51,808 nt of DNA from Methylobacillus sp. (GTDB taxonomy: Bacteria > Pseudomonadota > Gammaproteobacteria > Burkholderiales > Methylophilaceae), in assembly GCA_031277395.1 (NCBI GenBank), contig JAITML010000057.1, forward strand, positions 1-51,808, in the 5' to 3' direction. Below the pieces are notes generated by a model. It did not search any database, had not been told where the DNA came from, and saw nothing but the letters and a program-made list of their open reading frames with translations. How positions within the stretch are numbered: position 1 is the first letter of the stretch; every line of letters starts with the position of its first letter. The translations under genes were made by a program, and so were the position numbers. This document shows positions 27,975 to 37,103 of the stretch, piece after piece.

Positions 27975-29426
27975 TTATCCCAGTCCCAATACATTCAGTA
28001 CGCGCGGCCGCACCTTGCGCAACATCTCCGCATTTTCAACCAGTGATTCTCCCCACGATGGCACCAGCATCTTCATGCGGCTTTGCCATTCGGCGCTCTG
28101 CATGTTCGCGGCGAAGCAGCGTTCCAGGATGTCTATCATCGCCTGCGCCGAGGTCGATGCGCCGGGAGAGGCGCCGAGAAGGGCGGACAAGGTTCCGTCG
28201 CGCGAGATGACGATCTCGGTGCCGAATTCCAGTTTGCCGTTTTTGATGATCTGCACGCGCTGCCCCGCATTGGCGAGCGTCCATTCCTCATCTTTGGCAG
28301 CGGGAAAATAACGGCGCAGCGCGGCCATGCGCTCATGGTGCGATTGCATCGCCTCGCCGACAAGATAGCGCGTGAGATTCATGTTGTCGTAACCCGCCGC
28401 GAGCATATCCTTGAAATTGCATGGTTTGACCGATGCGATCAAATCGAGAAAAGAGCCGCGCTTGAGAAATTTGGTGGTAAAGCTCGCATACGGCCCGAAC
28501 AGCATTGCCGGTTGTCCGCCGATCACGCGCGTGTCGAGATGCGGCACGGACATCGGCGGTGCGCCCAGCGGCGCTTTGCCGTAAACCTTGGCGTGATGCT
28601 GTTTTATAACTTCGGGGTTGTTGCATACCAGCCACTGCCCGCTGACCGGAAAACCGCCGTAGGCGCGGCTTTCGGGGATGCCGGATTTTTGCAGCAACGG
28701 CAGAGTGCCGCCGCCCGCGCCGAGAAAAACAAAACGCGCTGTCACCGTTTCGCAGCCGCTCAAAAGCGCGCGCCAACGCCCATCCGGTAACTGCTTCAAT
28801 TGTTCGACCGACTGCTTGAGTTTGAGCGAAAAATTTGTCCGCCGTTGCAAATCCTCGACCATCAAGCGTGTCAACGCGCCGAAATCCACATCCGCACCCC
28901 AGGTGGCGCGCGTCGCCGCCACGTGCTGACCAGCCGCGCGGTCTTGCATCACCAACGGCATCCACGCTTGCAGCGCGGACGCATCCTCGCTGTATTCCAT
29001 ACCCGCGAACAAATGATGCGCGACCAGCTTCGCATGACGCTTCCGCAGAAACGCCACATCCGCCTCGCCCCACACAAAACTCACATGCGGCGTGGCATTG
29101 ATGAACCGCGACGGCACAGGCAAGGCGCCCTGTTCCACGAGCGACGCCCAAAGCTGCAACGAAACCTCAAACGCTGCATTGATGCCCAATGCCCGCGTGA
29201 TCGCCACACTGCCATCCGGCTGCTCGGGCGTGTAATTCAACTCGCAATAACCCGCATGCCCCGTCCCCGCGTTGTTCCATCCGTCGGAACTCTCCAGCGC
29301 CACGGATTCCAGGCGCTCAACCAGCGTGATGCCGAGCGCGGGATCGAGCCGGGACAACAATGTGCCCAGCGTCGCGCTCATAATGCCGCCGCCGACGAGC
29401 AATACATCCGTTTGGTGTTCAGACAT
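27975..29426 (-). CDS. mqo: Malate:quinone oxidoreductase
   Basis: FAD-dependent peripheral membrane enzyme oxidising L-malate to oxaloacetate with transfer of electrons to quinone, bypassing NAD malate dehydrogenase in the TCA cycle. Strong family segments include the dinucleotide motif VLLVGGGIMSATLG, the WNNAGTGHAGYCELNYTPEQPDG block, PHVSFVWGEADVAFLRKR, and GASPGASTSAQAMIDILERCF near the C terminus. Full length, 483 residues from ATG 29426. An in-frame start at 29465 would add 13. No membrane anchor, as expected. Confidence 0.95.
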   Translation of the reverse strand: MSEHQTDVLLVGGGIMSATLGTLLSRLDPALGITLVERLESVALESSDGWNNAGTGHAGYCELNYTPEQPDGSVAITRALGINAAFEVSLQLWASLVEQGALPVPSRFINATPHVSFVWGEADVAFLRKRHAKLVAHHLFAGMEYSEDASALQAWMPLVMQDRAAGQHVAATRATWGADVDFGALTRLMVEDLQRRTNFSLKLKQSVEQLKQLPDGRWRALLSGCETVTARFVFLGAGGGTLPLLQKSGIPESRAYGGFPVSGQWLVCNNPEVIKQHHAKVYGKAPLGAPPMSVPHLDTRVIGGQPAMLFGPYASFTTKFLKRGSFLDLIASVKPCNFKDMLAAGYDNMNLTRYLVGEAMQSHHERMAALRRYFPAAKDEEWTLANAGQRVQIIKNGKLEFGTEIVISRDGTLSALLGASPGASTSAQAMIDILERCFAANMQSAEWQSRMKMLVPSWGESLVENAEMLRKVRPRVLNVLGLG

Positions 29427-29518
29427 GGAGTTAAGCAGACTTGATTCAGCAATGCCCGTATTCAAGCACGAATCAGGAGGTTTTGTCCCCGTCTTCGATA
29501 AAAAAGAATGACGATGAA

Positions 29519-30076
29519 CTATTCGTTTCTCGCCGCTTTGATGCAGTGCCGCAGATCATCTGCCTGTGCCTCGTTCAACGCGCGGTGCGGCAGCATGTGA
29601 AAGAGGCGCGATGAATGATAGAAGATGAGCATGCGCTGATCTTCTTCCCAGTTGAACAGATCACTCCAAGGGTAGGTGCCGCGTCCGTATTTGTCGGATT
29701 GAATTTCAAAGCCCTGTTCCGACCACGTCCATGTGTAGGGAACCTGAAGGCTTTTTTGTTCCCGGAAAATTTTGCGTACCTGATAGGGAATGACGAAGGC
29801 GTAGGCGAGGGCATAGAAGCTCGCGAAAATGACGAGAAAGATCGCAAAAAATCGCAGCAGCGCATTCCAGAATTGTGCGGAGGTTGCAGTGGATGAAACA
29901 AGAACGACCAGCACAACCAGAACAATGATGCTCCATATGAAAATATTGCGCCCCTTGCAGAGTTGTCGGCGCGCATGTAAACGACTGGCTGCGAGGTAGT
30001 CAGCCGGAGTCAGTTGCACGGTTGCGCTGCGGCTGGGTGCGGAAGGTGAGGTTGTGGTCTCGGTCATGGCGATCAT
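29519..30076 (-). CDS. YcxB-like membrane protein
   Basis: A 185-residue protein. A hydrophilic N terminus leads to LTPADYLAASRLHARRQL, then two spans (about 44-65 and 72-98). The cytoplasmic C-terminal domain has WSEQGFEIQSDKYGRGTYPWSDLFNWEEDQRMLIFYHSSRLFHMLPHRAL, which matches the YcxB-like domain. These proteins are widespread and uncharacterised. Last gene of a run that begins with pap; the preceding Sel1 gene stops 30 bases upstream. Confidence 0.8.
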   Translation of the reverse strand: MIAMTETTTSPSAPSRSATVQLTPADYLAASRLHARRQLCKGRNIFIWSIIVLVVLVVLVSSTATSAQFWNALLRFFAIFLVIFASFYALAYAFVIPYQVRKIFREQKSLQVPYTWTWSEQGFEIQSDKYGRGTYPWSDLFNWEEDQRMLIFYHSSRLFHMLPHRALNEAQADDLRHCIKAARNE

Positions 30077-30106
30077 GCTTTCATGTTGATCAAGTGAGGA
30101 AAACTT

Positions 30107-30757
30107 TTATTTCTTCTTTCCGGATTTCGGGCGTTCGGCCGGATACTGATCCAGCGCCTTCAACAAATTGCTGGGGTGGTGAGTCAGTTTTTGTCCTGCT
30201 TCAATTTCGTGATCAGTCATTTTTTTGCCGAGCAGCGCGAGAATATCCGACGCTACGTTGCTTGAAGAACCCAGTGTGAATGACAGACTGATCAGAGCAT
30301 AAGCCATGACGTTGTGTTTGGGAACGCCGCAACCGCTGGCGTAGAGCCAGCCCAGATTGACCAAGGCGCGTGTGGCGCCCTGCGTGATTGCCTTGCGATA
30401 CCATTGCGCCGCCGCGCTGTAATCCTGCGGCAGGCCGTGACCATTGGCGTAGAGCACACCCAGATTGTTCAATGCAAGCGCCATATCCTGTTCCGCCGCC
30501 CGGCGATACCACTGCGCCGCCTTGCCATGATCCTGCAACACGCCGCGTCCCTTGGCATAGAGTACGCCCAAATTGTATTGCGCGCGCGCGTGGCCCTGTC
30601 GCGCCGCACGGTAATACCACTGCGCCGCGAGCGCGTAATCCTGCCTTATGCCCAGCCCTTTGGCATAAAACACACCCAGTTGATTCTGCGCATCTGCATC
30701 ACCTTGTTTCGCCGCTTCGACACATTGCTGCGCCAATTTTTTGTAGTCTCGCGACAT
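30107..30757 (-). CDS. Sel1-repeat (TPR-like) protein
   Basis: A 216-residue soluble protein made of four consecutive ~36-residue Sel1 repeats (about residues 20-165). The repeating theme is AQxxLGVxYAxGxGVxQDxxxAAQWYRxAAxQG. No signal peptide is present, so it is probably cytoplasmic. The C-terminal 50 residues are charged and end in PKSGKKK. Sel1 proteins are scaffolds for protein-protein contacts, and the partner is unknown. GGATAAGG precedes the ATG. It starts 17 bases after hslO, implying co-transcription with the redox chaperone gene. Confidence 0.9.
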   Translation of the reverse strand: MSRDYKKLAQQCVEAAKQGDADAQNQLGVFYAKGLGIRQDYALAAQWYYRAARQGHARAQYNLGVLYAKGRGVLQDHGKAAQWYRRAAEQDMALALNNLGVLYANGHGLPQDYSAAAQWYRKAITQGATRALVNLGWLYASGCGVPKHNVMAYALISLSFTLGSSSNVASDILALLGKKMTDHEIEAGQKLTHHPSNLLKALDQYPAERPKSGKKK

Positions 30758-30774
30758 GCCTTATCCGTGGCTCT

Positions 30775-31653
30775 TCAATGCTTCGCCTCACTCACAGGCG
30801 TCTGTTGCGCTGCGGTGACGAAAATTTGTTCCGCATCCACTGGATCGAAGATATAGCGTTCGTTACAAAATTCGCAGGTGAATTCGATGTGGCCTTGCTC
30901 TTCCACGATGCTGCGGACTTCGTCGTGACCCAGCATGCGCAGGATATTGGTGGTGCTGTCGCGGGAACAGCGGCATTCAAAGGCGATTTCCTGCGCGTCA
31001 AATACACGGATGTCCTCTTCATGGTACAGGCGATGCAGCAGCTCCATCGCGGGGAGTTCCAGCAGTTCCTGCCGTGTGAGTGTTGCGGCGAGGTGATTGG
31101 CGCGGTTCCAGGCGTCTTCGTCCGGTGATTCCTGTTCCGGTAATTTTTGCAGCAGCATGCCGCATGCGCATGTGTCGTCTGCCGTGAGTTTGAGGCGTGT
31201 TTCCAGTTGCTCGGAACGAGTCATGTAGTTTTCGAGCATTTCGGCCACGTTGTCGCCTTCGAGCGGCACGATGCCCTGCCAGGGCTGGCTGCCGTCCCTG
31301 CTGTCCAGTGTGATGACGAAGCTGCCTTCACCTATGAGCTCCGCCGGTTTTGCGGGAGAAATATCGTCTCGCCACTTCGCCGTCGCACGGATTTTCAGGC
31401 TGCCCATGCATTCCACCACTAACAGCGAAATCGGGCCGCTGCCCTGAATTTGCAGGGTGATCGAGCTTTTGGGATTAATCATGGCGGCGATCAGCGCGCC
31501 TGCGGCAACAAGCTCGCCCAGCATGTTTTTGAGCGGCGGGGGGAAATCATGTTTGGCGATAATGTCGCGCCAGGCTTGCCCGATATGCGTAAATTCGCCG
31601 CGTATGGGCAGTTGGTCGAAGATGAAGCGGGTGAGGCTGGAGTCGGAGGACAT
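30775..31653 (-). CDS. hslO: Hsp33 redox-regulated chaperone
   Basis: Holdase activated by oxidation. The 292 residues include the C-terminal zinc-binding redox switch: Cys227 and Cys229 (ECRCSRD), Cys260 and Cys263 (CEFCNERY), the CxC...CxxC pattern that releases zinc on disulfide formation. The N-terminal core has MSSDSSLTRFIFDQLPIRGE and GEGSFVITLDSRDG. An additional CAC pair at 162-164 is present. The ATG at 31653 gives the expected N terminus; the longer open frame overlaps gluQ. 35 bases separate it from gluQ. Confidence 0.95.
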   Translation of the reverse strand: MSSDSSLTRFIFDQLPIRGEFTHIGQAWRDIIAKHDFPPPLKNMLGELVAAGALIAAMINPKSSITLQIQGSGPISLLVVECMGSLKIRATAKWRDDISPAKPAELIGEGSFVITLDSRDGSQPWQGIVPLEGDNVAEMLENYMTRSEQLETRLKLTADDTCACGMLLQKLPEQESPDEDAWNRANHLAATLTRQELLELPAMELLHRLYHEEDIRVFDAQEIAFECRCSRDSTTNILRMLGHDEVRSIVEEQGHIEFTCEFCNERYIFDPVDAEQIFVTAAQQTPVSEAKH

Positions 31654-31688
31654 GGTAATTTGTCTATGCAGCAGATGCGTGCATTTTA

Positions 31689-32594
31689 TCAAACTCCATT
31701 CGCAGCGATGCTGCGGCGCTTCGGCGCCTTTTCCAGATTCCAATGGTTGTGCGCCCAAGACCACAGTTCCTGCGGAGTGGCGCGTTGCAATTCCGGTGGC
31801 GGTTGCTGTCCGAGAAATTGCAGCGCCGACCACAAGGCCGTTCCCGCGCGCGCCAAATCAAGCGGCGCGGCCTGCGTCTGCTTGCTGAGTTTTTCACCGG
31901 CGGCATTGGTTGCGATTGGCAGATGCGCGTAGCCTGGTTGCGCGATACCCAGCGCGCGCTGCAATGCGATCTGGCGCGGCGTGGAGTCGATCAGGTCGGA
32001 GCCGCGCACCACATGCGTGATGCCTTGTTCCGCATCATCCACGACCACAGCCAGTTGATAAGCATATAAACCATCAGCGCGTTTCAATACAAAATCACCA
32101 ATGTCACGCGCGAGATTTTGTTGCTGTTTTCCCTGCACGGCATCTTCGAAAAAAATGTCCGCATCTTCCACGCGCAATCGCCACGCATAATGCGCGCGCT
32201 GCGATGACACGCCGTGGCGGCAGGTGCCGGGATAGACAAAGCCTTCGATGCCGCTTGTTGCGGAGTCGGCAATTTCCTTGCGTGTGCAGGCGCAAGGGTA
32301 AATCAGCCCGTCGCGTTTCAGTTTTTCCAGCGCGGCTTCATAGTATGCGCTGCGGCGATTTTGATATTCCGGCGCGCCATCCCAAACGAATCCGCACGCT
32401 TCCAGCGCGCGCAAAATGCTGTCGGTTGCACCCGGCATTTCGCGCGGCGGGTCCAGGTCCTCGATGCGCACAAGCCATTCACCGTGGTGTGATCTGGCTT
32501 CCAGATAACTACCAACTGCGCTGACCAGCGAGCCAAAGTGCAAAGGGCCAGTGGGGGAGGGGGCAAAGCGGCCACGATAAGACGCGCTTGCCAT
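31689..32594 (-). CDS. gluQ: Glutamyl-Q tRNA(Asp) synthetase
   Basis: GluRS-like paralogue lacking the anticodon domain. It attaches glutamate to queuosine-34 of tRNA-Asp. 301 residues. The HIGH-type motif is in FAPSPTGPLHFGS, the KMSKS counterpart is EKLSKQ, and zinc-type Cys residues occur in YPCACTRKEI and the Tyr/Cys segment YPGTCRHG. Length excludes full GluRS. The start overlaps the stop of the DUF3301 gene by one base (TGATG). Confidence 0.95.
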   Translation of the reverse strand: MASASYRGRFAPSPTGPLHFGSLVSAVGSYLEARSHHGEWLVRIEDLDPPREMPGATDSILRALEACGFVWDGAPEYQNRRSAYYEAALEKLKRDGLIYPCACTRKEIADSATSGIEGFVYPGTCRHGVSSQRAHYAWRLRVEDADIFFEDAVQGKQQQNLARDIGDFVLKRADGLYAYQLAVVVDDAEQGITHVVRGSDLIDSTPRQIALQRALGIAQPGYAHLPIATNAAGEKLSKQTQAAPLDLARAGTALWSALQFLGQQPPPELQRATPQELWSWAHNHWNLEKAPKRRSIAANGV

Positions 32595-32917
32595 CAGTGA
32601 ATGTAAACAACCTTGTTGTCACGGTAAGGCGGCATATCAACAGACTCCACGCGCTTGCCGAGCAGCGTGATGCTGCATGCAAGCCGGTTTGTGCCGGTGT
32701 CACTTACCTCAAAACCGTAAGTGCGCTTGATCTGCATATGCCCGCGATTGTTGCGCGCCGCCCGCAGCCTGGTCAGCGCGACCGATTCATCGAGAAACTG
32801 CAATCCGCATTTCTCTGCCGCCTGCTGCCCTGCCTCAACCGCAATCTCCCGCACTTTGATGCTGTCCAGCCAGACCCAGGCTGCGATGACGATGGCTACG
32901 AGCAATCCGATTTCCAT
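32594..32917 (-). CDS. DUF3301 domain protein
   Basis: A 107-residue protein with one N-terminal span (MEIGLLVAIVIAAWVWLDSI) and a soluble C-terminal part containing AAEKCGLQFLDESVALTRLR and IKRTYGFEVSDTGTNRL. This is the DUF3301 family found in beta- and gammaproteobacteria. No function is known. It is one-base overlapped on both sides (TGATG with pap and with gluQ), so it is firmly part of this operon. Confidence 0.88.
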   Translation of the reverse strand: MEIGLLVAIVIAAWVWLDSIKVREIAVEAGQQAAEKCGLQFLDESVALTRLRAARNNRGHMQIKRTYGFEVSDTGTNRLACSITLLGKRVESVDMPPYRDNKVVYIH

Positions 32918-34407
32918 CAGGCTGCCTGAATCGATTTTTCAATCATCTCGCACAAGGTTTTCAGTATCTTGATGCGGGCGTGGTTTTTATCATTGGCTTC
33001 CACCAATGTCCACGGCGCGATTTCCGTGCTGGTGCGATCCACCATGTCGTGCGCGGCGGCTTGATAGTTATCCCATTTGTCGCGGTTGCGCCAGTCTTCA
33101 TCGGTGATTTTGAAACGTTTGTAGGGCGTGTTCTGGCGTTGCTCAAAGCGCTGCAATTGCTCCTCGGGCGTAATTTGCAGCCAGAATTTCGCGACGAGAT
33201 ATCCCTGTTTGACGAGCTGCGCTTCGAAGTCATTGATTTCGCCGTAGGCGCGCATCCAGTCATATTCCTTGCAAAAACCTTCGATGCGCTCGACCAGCAC
33301 GCGGCCATACCATGAACGGTCGAAAATCGCGATTTTTCCGCGCGGCGGAATTCGCCGCCAGAAGCGCCACAGATAAGGCTGAGCAAGCTCCTCATCGGTG
33401 GGCGCCGAGATCGGTATGATGCGATAAATGCGGGAATCAATCGCCTGCGTGATGCGACGTATTGCGCCGCCTTTGCCCGCAGCATCGACACCTTCAAACA
33501 CGCAGATGAGGCCGCGCTTGCGGAAGCCCGGCCGACGTGTGAGCTTGTTGAGTTTGCCTTGCAGTTGTTCCAGTTTTGTATCGTAGGTTTTGTTGTCCAG
33601 CTTCAGCCCGAGATCAAGTCTTTCGAGCGGATTGACATGGTCGATGGCTTTGAGCAGCGGCGAAACACTGAATTCGCGCGGTACCTTTTCGGGATGATCC
33701 AGCCGCTCGCGCATCGCCTTCAAAATGTGCAGCCCGACGGTCAGATTGCGATAGTTGGCATCGAATCCTTCGACGATGGTCCACGGCGCTTCGACCAGGC
33801 TGGTCGCCTGCAAGCTCATACAGGCGGCACGTTTGAAATCGTCGTAATGCTTCAGGCCTTTTTTCTCCTCGGAGGTAACGCGCCAGCGCGTTTTCGGGCT
33901 GCTTTCCAGCTTCTCGATGCGCTCCTTCTGCAAGTCTTTCGAAAGGTGCAGCCAGAACTTCAGAAGAAGCACGCCTTCATCCACAAGCATGCGTTCAAAT
34001 CGCACGATTCCATCCATGTGCTGCATGAGTTCCGTATCACTGATTTCGCCACGGGTGTGGCGCAACAGCAGCGCGCGATACCACGATCCGAAATAAATGC
34101 TGATCTGGCCCTTGGGCGGCATCGCGCGCCAATAACGCCACATCGCGGGGCGAAGCAACTCTTCGTTCGAAGGCTGCTCGTCAAACGCATAGGTGCCAAT
34201 ATGGCGCGGGTCCATCCATTCGTTGAGTTTGTTGACTGTTTCCCCTTTGCCCGCGCCATCAATGCCGCCGATAAGAATGAGCACGGGAAAGCGCGCGGTC
34301 TGAAACAGATCAAGTTGCGCTTCCAGCAGGGCTTCGCGCAACTCGGGAAGCTGCGTTTTGTATGTTTCCTTGTCGATCTGCTGACCGACCTCGGCAAATT
34401 CAAACAT
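32917..34407 (-). CDS. pap: Polyphosphate:AMP phosphotransferase (double PPK2)
   Basis: Class II PPK2 enzyme using polyphosphate to convert AMP to ADP. 496 residues with two tandem PPK2 domains. Domain 1 (about 10-240) has Walker A GGIDGAGKGETVNK and the lid region with AMWRYWRAMPPKGQISIYFGSWY. Domain 2 (about 265-490) has GVDAAGKGGAIRRI and YLWRFWRRIPPRGKIAIFDRSWYGRVLVERIEG. The two-domain layout is typical of Pap. I chose ATG 34407 because TAGGAGAAATC precedes it; ATG 34425 lacks such a signal. First gene of a six-gene minus-strand run. Confidence 0.93.
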   Translation of the reverse strand: MFEFAEVGQQIDKETYKTQLPELREALLEAQLDLFQTARFPVLILIGGIDGAGKGETVNKLNEWMDPRHIGTYAFDEQPSNEELLRPAMWRYWRAMPPKGQISIYFGSWYRALLLRHTRGEISDTELMQHMDGIVRFERMLVDEGVLLLKFWLHLSKDLQKERIEKLESSPKTRWRVTSEEKKGLKHYDDFKRAACMSLQATSLVEAPWTIVEGFDANYRNLTVGLHILKAMRERLDHPEKVPREFSVSPLLKAIDHVNPLERLDLGLKLDNKTYDTKLEQLQGKLNKLTRRPGFRKRGLICVFEGVDAAGKGGAIRRITQAIDSRIYRIIPISAPTDEELAQPYLWRFWRRIPPRGKIAIFDRSWYGRVLVERIEGFCKEYDWMRAYGEINDFEAQLVKQGYLVAKFWLQITPEEQLQRFEQRQNTPYKRFKITDEDWRNRDKWDNYQAAAHDMVDRTSTEIAPWTLVEANDKNHARIKILKTLCEMIEKSIQAA

Positions 34408-34465
34408 GATTTCTCCTATCCCCAAGGATGAAGAATAGTACCGGGAAAATCAAGGAAAGGTGAAA

Positions 34466-34507
34466 CAAAAGAAAAGCCGGTGAGCGCGGGAAAGGCTGTC
34501 TCACCGG
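34466..34507 (-). terminator. Rho-independent terminator of the fpr-etf operon
   Basis: CCGGTGAG (34477-34484) pairs with CTCACCGG (34500-34507). Read on the minus strand the stem is followed by CTTTTCTTTTG (34476 to 34466). Located 12 bases after the fpr stop and before the pap promoter. Confidence 0.85.
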
Positions 34508-34518
34508 GGGAGGAAGGT

Positions 34519-35295
34519 TTATTTTTCGACGAAAGCGCGTTCGATGACGTAGTCACCGGGTGCGCCGACGCGCGGTGAAATCTGGAATCCGCGTTTATCA
34601 AGCAGCGCGGCGGTATCTTTCAGCATCTGCGCGCTGCCGCAAATCATGGCTCTGTCCACCTCGGGATTGAGTGGCGGCAGGCCGATGGCGGGAAATAATT
34701 TTCCCGATTCGATGAGGTCGGTGAGACGGCCTTGATTGCGATACGGTTCGCGCGTCACGGTCGGGTAGTAAATCAATTTCTCACGCACTTCTTCGCCGAA
34801 AAATTCATTCTGCGGCAATACATGCGTGATGAAATCTTCGTAGGCCAGTTCACTCACCTGACGCACGCCGTGAATCAGCACGATTTTCTCGAAACGCTCG
34901 TAGGCTTCCGGGTCTTGAATCACGCTCATAAAGGGCGCGAGGCCGGTACCGGTGGAGAGCAGATAAAGATGCTTGCCGGGTTTGAGATCGCTCAGCACCA
35001 GCGTGCCGGTCGGCTTGCGGCTCACGAGTATTTCCTGCCCGACTTGCAGATGTTGCAAACGCGAAGTCAGCGGCCCGTTCGGCACCTTGATGCTGAAAAA
35101 TTCCAGGTGTTCCTCGTAGTTCGGGCTCGCGATGCTGTAAGCGCGCATGAGCGGCTTGCCGTCAACAAGCAAGCCTATCATCACAAACTGCCCGTTCTCA
35201 AAACGCAGACCGGGGTCGCGCGTGGTTGTGAAGCTGAACAGCGTATCGTTCCAGTGATGAACGCTGAGGACTTTTTGGGGGCCATACCAACTCAT
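34519..35295 (-). CDS. fpr: Ferredoxin/flavodoxin--NADP reductase
   Basis: A 258-residue FNR-type flavoprotein. The FAD-binding motif RAYSIASPNYEEHLEFFSIKV, the loop GPLTSRLQHL, the NADP-binding STGTGLAPFMSV and ICGSAQMLKD, and the C-terminal aromatic-type tail ending VERAFVEK are all present. It transfers electrons between NADPH and ferredoxin or flavodoxin in the cytoplasm. Its ATG overlaps the etfA stop by 4 bases, an uncommon partnership that suggests a functional link to the electron-transfer flavoprotein. A terminator follows. Confidence 0.92.
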   Translation of the reverse strand: MSWYGPQKVLSVHHWNDTLFSFTTTRDPGLRFENGQFVMIGLLVDGKPLMRAYSIASPNYEEHLEFFSIKVPNGPLTSRLQHLQVGQEILVSRKPTGTLVLSDLKPGKHLYLLSTGTGLAPFMSVIQDPEAYERFEKIVLIHGVRQVSELAYEDFITHVLPQNEFFGEEVREKLIYYPTVTREPYRNQGRLTDLIESGKLFPAIGLPPLNPEVDRAMICGSAQMLKDTAALLDKRGFQISPRVGAPGDYVIERAFVEK

Positions 35296-36242
35296 AATGC
35301 TGCTCTCGTGTTATCCAGTTGCGCGGTAAGCTCCGGCACCACCTCGAACAAATCAGCGACCAGGCCGTAATCCGCCACGTTGAAAATCGGTGCATCCGGG
35401 TCTTGATTGATCGCGACGATGATTTTGCTGTCCTTCATGCCGTAGGTATGCTGCACCGCGCCGGAAATGCCGGCGGCGATATAGAGTTCGGGCGATACCA
35501 CTACGCCGGTTTGGCCGACCTGAATTTCATTGGATGCGTAGCCCGCATCCACGGCGGCGCGTGTTGCGCCGAGCGCAGCATTGAGCTTGTCCGCAAGCGG
35601 CGACAGCACGGATGAAAATTTTTCGGCGCTACCCAGCGATTTTCCGCCGGAAATCACCACGCGCGCCGAAGCGAGCGCGGGACGTTCGCTGGTCTGCAAG
35701 GTATGGCTGATCCAGCGCGTTTTGCCAAACGCGGGCGTGGCATCGACGCTGATAATTTCCGCGCTGCCGCCATCGCCTGCGGGCTTGAACCGGCTTGCGC
35801 GCGCAGTGACAATTTGAATGGGGTCGCGGCTCTGCACGGTGGCGATCACGCTGCCCGCGTAAATCGGGCGCGTGTAAATATTATCCGGCTGAATTTCGAG
35901 CGCATCGGAAATCATGGCGACATCCAGCAGCGCCGCAACACGCGGCAACACGTTGCGCGCGAACGCATCGTGCGCGCCGAGAATGGCTGTGTATTCCTTG
36001 CCCAGCGCGGCGAGGATGTTGGCGAGATCTTCCGCGAGCAGATGTTCCAGATGCGGCGCATCCACGCGGATAACTTTGGCAATGCCCGCGATCTGCGCGG
36101 CTTCATTTGCAACCGCAGTCGTATCACTTCCCGCGACCAGCACATGAATTTCGGCATTCCAGGCCTGTGCCGCCGTAACGAGATGGCGCAGTGACGGATT
36201 CAATGCGCGGCCATTGTGATCGGCCAGCAACAATACGCTCAT
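35292..36242 (-). CDS. etfA: Electron transfer flavoprotein, alpha subunit
   Basis: FAD-carrying subunit of ETF, 316 residues. The C-terminal FAD domain is canonical: GGKSLGSAEKF, AAVDAGYASNEIQVGQTGVVVSPELYIAAGISGAVQH, then IVAINQDPDAPIFNVADYGLVADL. The N-terminal domain starts MSVLLLADHNGRALNPSLRH. ETF shuttles electrons from acyl-CoA and other dehydrogenases to ETF-quinone oxidoreductase, encoded nearby. Four-base overlaps with etfB upstream and fpr downstream. Confidence 0.95.
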   Translation of the reverse strand: MSVLLLADHNGRALNPSLRHLVTAAQAWNAEIHVLVAGSDTTAVANEAAQIAGIAKVIRVDAPHLEHLLAEDLANILAALGKEYTAILGAHDAFARNVLPRVAALLDVAMISDALEIQPDNIYTRPIYAGSVIATVQSRDPIQIVTARASRFKPAGDGGSAEIISVDATPAFGKTRWISHTLQTSERPALASARVVISGGKSLGSAEKFSSVLSPLADKLNAALGATRAAVDAGYASNEIQVGQTGVVVSPELYIAAGISGAVQHTYGMKDSKIIVAINQDPDAPIFNVADYGLVADLFEVVPELTAQLDNTRAAL

Positions 36243-36988
36243 GACAGCACTCCTTCTTTCTGAAGATTGGTGATGAGTTCATGCACGCTGTTCACCTTGA
36301 TGCCGGGCGCGCGTGCGGGCGGGTCGGAAATCTTGAGTTGCGCGAGGCGCGGCGCGATGTCTGCATTCAATTCGGCGGCACTCAATGTTTCTATGGGTTT
36401 TTTCTTCGCCATCATCAAGTTGGGCAGCTTCACAAAACGCGGCTCATTGAGGCGCAAATCGGCGGTCAATACCGCAGGCAGTTTAACGGCGATCTGCTCG
36501 GTACCGCCCTCGATTTCGCGTGTGGCGATGGCTTCGTCGCCCGCAACGGCGAGCGCGGAAACAAATGTGGCTTGCGCCGTGCCCAGCAGGGCCGCGAGCA
36601 TCTGACCGGTCTGACCGCAATCGTCGTCTATCGCCTGTTTTCCGAGCAGCACAAGGCCGGGTTGTTCGCGCTCGACCACGGCCTTGAGCAATTTGGCAAC
36701 GCCCAATGGTTGCAACGCAACATCGGTTTCGACCAGCAGGGCGCGATCCGCGCCCATCGCGAGTGCGTGACGCAATATGTCCTGGCTTGCGCTCGTGCCG
36801 AGCGTAACCGCGACGACTTCCGTCACTGTGCCTTTTTCCTTGAGGCGCACGGCTTCTTCGATGGCATTTTCATCGAATGGGTTGATGCTCATTTTCGCGC
36901 CTGCGATGTCCGCATCCGTGCTGTCAGGCAAAGCGCGTACCTGCACATTGGGATCGACAACGCGTTTTATCGCGACCAGTATCTTCAT
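36239..36988 (-). CDS. etfB: Electron transfer flavoprotein, beta subunit
   Basis: AMP-binding subunit of ETF, 249 residues: MKILVAIKRVVDPNVQVR, then MSINPFDENAIEEAVRLKE, LLGKQAIDDDCGQTGQMLAALLG, and the partner-recognition loop region with LPNLMMAKKKPIETL. This resembles the housekeeping (non-bifurcating) ETF beta. First gene of etfB-etfA-fpr. The promoter region shared with the divergent LysR gene has a clean inverted repeat. Confidence 0.95.
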   Translation of the reverse strand: MKILVAIKRVVDPNVQVRALPDSTDADIAGAKMSINPFDENAIEEAVRLKEKGTVTEVVAVTLGTSASQDILRHALAMGADRALLVETDVALQPLGVAKLLKAVVEREQPGLVLLGKQAIDDDCGQTGQMLAALLGTAQATFVSALAVAGDEAIATREIEGGTEQIAVKLPAVLTADLRLNEPRFVKLPNLMMAKKKPIETLSAAELNADIAPRLAQLKISDPPARAPGIKVNSVHELITNLQKEGVLS

Positions 36989-37020
36989 GATTACCCTTCA
37001 AAAACTTTGGATTTGCGGTG

Positions 37021-37075
37021 TATTGTATTCGCCGGTACAATATTTGTTAAATGGATTATTATGATAATATTAATC
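37021..37075. promoter_or_regulatory. Inverted-repeat operator between etfB and lysR
   Basis: TATTGTA (37021-37027) and TACAATA (37036-37042) form a perfect 7-base inverted repeat around an 8-base spacer. A second AT-rich dyad, TTATTATGATAA-like, lies near 37056-37068. Both are within the 115-base divergent region. LysR-type regulators typically bind such dyads next to their own gene, so this is the likely site for the 37104 product. Confidence 0.5.
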
Positions 37076-37103
37076 TATAAAACAGATATAAAGGAAAAGA
37101 AGC

